Assembly: GCA_025936825.1 (NCBI GenBank)
Contig: JAICSO010000002.1
Location: forward strand, 585,503-649,502
Direction of reading: 5' to 3'
Source of the DNA: Terriglobales bacterium
GTDB taxonomy: Bacteria; Acidobacteriota; Terriglobia; Terriglobales; Acidobacteriaceae
DNA: 64,000 bases
Part shown: piece by piece, positions 63,401 to 64,000 of the stretch
Layout of the letters: each line of letters begins with the position of its first letter
How positions within the stretch are numbered: the stretch's first letter is position 1
Notes under the pieces: model-generated
What the model was told of the DNA's origin: nothing
The model's input: only the letters and a program-made list of their open reading frames with translations
Databases searched by the model: none
Position numbers and translations under genes: made by a program

Positions 63401-63701
63401 CGGAGATCTTCACGTTGTACGTGCTGTTTGCAAGCTGGGTGCGAGTGAAGAGTCCTTCGGCATTGGTCGTCGTGGTAACAGACGAACCATGCTGCGTGTC
63501 GGTGATGACCACATTGGCATTCGGAACCACTGCGCCACTGGGGTCTGTCACCACGCCGGTCATCGTGCCGGAAGTAGCCTGCGCGGCCGCGGTTCCGGAA
63601 AATGTAAGTAGTAGCGCAATTACGGCAACTGCGGAGAGCAATAAGTTAACAGGAATCGACGAACTCTGGCACGCGCGGAGAACTTCTACATCTCGATACA
63701 T
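60408..63701 (-). CDS. TonB-dependent receptor, Oar-like, with N-terminal carboxypeptidase-regulatory-like domain
   Basis: ATG at 63701 (SD GAGGAT) gives 1,097 residues. A signal peptide (VIALLLTFSGTAAAQ) precedes a CarboxypepD_reg-like beta-sandwich (GTMTGVVTDPSGAVVPNANV; GLFTRTQLANSTYNVKISAS), a plug domain (TIPTLGQNVTQLELLAPGTV; GRSGGSFVSYTTKSGSNHFH) and a large outer-membrane barrel ending in the canonical aromatic residue (FSLRYTF). Such Oar/SusC-like receptors import oligosaccharides or other large substrates with TonB energy, and are highly expanded in acidobacteria. No SusD partner is adjacent. Confidence 0.93.
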   Translation of the reverse strand: MYRDVEVLRACQSSSIPVNLLLSAVAVIALLLTFSGTAAAQATSGTMTGVVTDPSGAVVPNANVVITDTQHGSSVTTTTNAEGLFTRTQLANSTYNVKISASGFQTTQQNGITVNIDRDTRINVTLKPGQVQQAVQVVADQVPVLVTDRGEISTTLPSRELTTIPTLGQNVTQLELLAPGTVRNTYDIAGAENPQGGQANNTNGLLFGFTNRQIDGADDMDAVLGIQVMNPPPDSLDQMKVTTSNYDAEFGRSGGSFVSYTTKSGSNHFHGDLFEFLRNDFFNARNPYTEVPPARQQPLRFNQFGGSIGGPIARDKLFFFGTYQGQRERLGGGFQEFVPSAAERAGDLTAIGGPVLSPGSINPVATALLALIPLPNVGTNTFLGNGSVKFDSDQYDARVDYNVNPNDRLFFRYDLFRDTINSPAIFGVAGGPSFSNLYGPGNSHGQNHNGAVNWNHVFGPSWLLNLRYSYFRYQVDVLPVDYGTQTATTVGIPGINLGTPNTSGLSNFVFNGTALSGTTVAGFPSSGFQFGTTINTNAPLHEQEQLHQLSPVATKELGKHEIKFGGDYRWVVNFRAGSDFSQRGVFGFNNNVATPSGTTTDAFESFLLGYPSTFQRFQFLGNPKEYEQDVFAFAQDRWRVSPKLTLSLGLRWELYTPPYAHRGNGSNFNLQTGQLMVAGIGNIDRYTNINTRTNNFAPRIGIAYQLHPTTVIRAGYGRSYFPNFFSIQITHNYPVDYVQDLSAPVGQPLSFTLSQGPPLPVAPAVPSNGLLPLPTGVSATGIPLNRKTAYVDMYNLAIQHELSKNFSVQVAYVGNQARHLYDFYNANAPVPMASPAGGSSDNNRPYFSTFGYSQDITAFANDLSSNYNSLQLSAEKRMSAWYSFTAQYTWSKVLNYGDNSREYNPYDLRADYGPAGFDRTHAFSLGHILEVPIGKGRKYMSDMGTAGQFIFGGWQFTGMTTAYSGRPFTPILGDNSSLNSNFTLRPDQVGNPYANVPAGLWFNPNAYAAPGPFREGTARRNSLRGPAFFEADWALGKTFKLTESQSLAFTWQNFNAFNKVNRGLPVNDIGSSSVGTITSLESFAIPRTMQFSLRYTF

Positions 63702-63875
63702 ACGATCCTCATGCTGAAGCAAGAAATATTCTGAAGGGTTAACTTGCACTGGACACTTCACGTTGGCACTCAAACAGGACCGAGAACCCTGCTCCTAGGT
63801 CTTAAGCAGGTGGCTAGCCATTCACGAATATCCGGGAGTTCGAATATCGATGATGAATACAGATGAGATGAGAAG

Positions 63876-63952
63876 GCCGGTCTCCGGACGGGATGCGGTA
63901 CGCTCCCAAGTTATCGACGTGCTCTGAGGCACAAGAGATAAAGGAGACCGGC
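63876..63952 (+). promoter_or_regulatory. Inverted repeat that can sequester the SD of the last gene
   Basis: GCCGGTCTCC (63876-63885) is the exact reverse complement of GGAGACCGGC (63943-63952). The right arm contains the AAGGAGA ribosome binding site and ends 1 nt before the ATG at 63954. Pairing in the mRNA leader would mask translation initiation. Confidence 0.6.
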
Positions 63953-63953
63953 A

Positions 63954-64000
63954 ATGAAGAAGGTTAGCACCACCCTGGCAAAGCAGAGCAGGAAAAATTC
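63954..64000 (+). CDS. Partial gene, N-terminal 15 residues
   Basis: ATG at 63954 after AAGGAGACCGGCA starts MKKVSTTLAKQSRKN and runs off the right edge. The short basic start is consistent with a small DNA/RNA-binding or secreted protein but nothing can be assigned. Its leader carries an SD-masking inverted repeat. Confidence 0.6.
   Translation, partial: MKKVSTTLAKQSRKN

Overview
The window looks like a chromosomal segment of a soil acidobacterium (Acidobacteriota, probably Terriglobia/Koribacter-like). This is inference from gene content: a very large Oar-like TonB-dependent receptor with an N-terminal carboxypeptidase-regulatory-like domain, a serine/threonine kinase fused to a PD40 beta-propeller, secreted S9, M24B and M49-type peptidases, two DinB-fold proteins, futalosine-pathway menaquinone synthesis (MqnD), and many short intergenic palindromes. 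No insertion sequence, prophage, CRISPR array or rRNA operon was seen.

Layout. 1-6.9 kb: sugar catabolism. On the minus strand an aldose 1-epimerase, AraD, an SSS-type sodium/sugar symporter, a small membrane protein and an isomerase-like gene run in one direction, followed upstream by galK and the divergent galT. Two LacI-type operator candidates lie in this cluster. 7-13.7 kb: a thiolase, an unusual tRNA with a terminator, a processive family-2 glycosyltransferase, an orphan sugar-binding lipoprotein, an M24B peptidase, an ACT protein and an OsmC protein. 13.7-25.5 kb: an S9 peptidase with an extra C-terminal domain, a 45-aa membrane ORF and bioY, mqnD, a frameshifted and an intact TonB-C-domain gene, an M49-like peptidase, a HAD phosphatase, a TPR protein, an OmpA lipoprotein, and a locus made of a 38-aa secreted peptide plus tandem multi-TM paralogues with a decayed third copy. 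25.6-34.5 kb: uvrC (carrying two in-frame hairpin repeats), a GH115-type glycosidase, a GlcNAc-kinase-like gene, an RDD protein, a nickel/cobalt transporter and small ORFs. 34.6-48.3 kb: the pnt transhydrogenase operon, a beta-hydroxyacid dehydrogenase, two DinB proteins, a GntR/DUF5808-like operon, an SPL-like radical SAM protein, the PD40 kinase and tRNA-Gln(CUG).

48.3-59.4 kb is a coherent potassium-homeostasis island: kdpFABC with three additional small membrane-protein ORFs, kdpE, a KdpD split into two divergently transcribed proteins (N-terminal KdpD/Usp half on minus, DUF4118-GAF-histidine kinase half on plus), and a KimA-like APC/Usp potassium permease. A TTTAY-N6-YTTAY direct repeat with 11-bp phasing, resembling the E. 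coli KdpE box, precedes both the kdp structural operon and the kimA-like gene. 60.4-63.7 kb holds the TonB-dependent receptor. The window ends in a truncated gene whose ribosome binding site can pair with an upstream inverted repeat.

The observations judged most worth following are the split divergent KdpD with its shared putative regulator box, the peptide/multi-TM tandem locus, the palindromic elements inside uvrC, the 15-nt complement of a tRNA anticodon arm in its own trailer, and the Shine-Dalgarno-sequestering inverted repeat at the right edge. Functions are assigned by reading motifs only; no database search was run.
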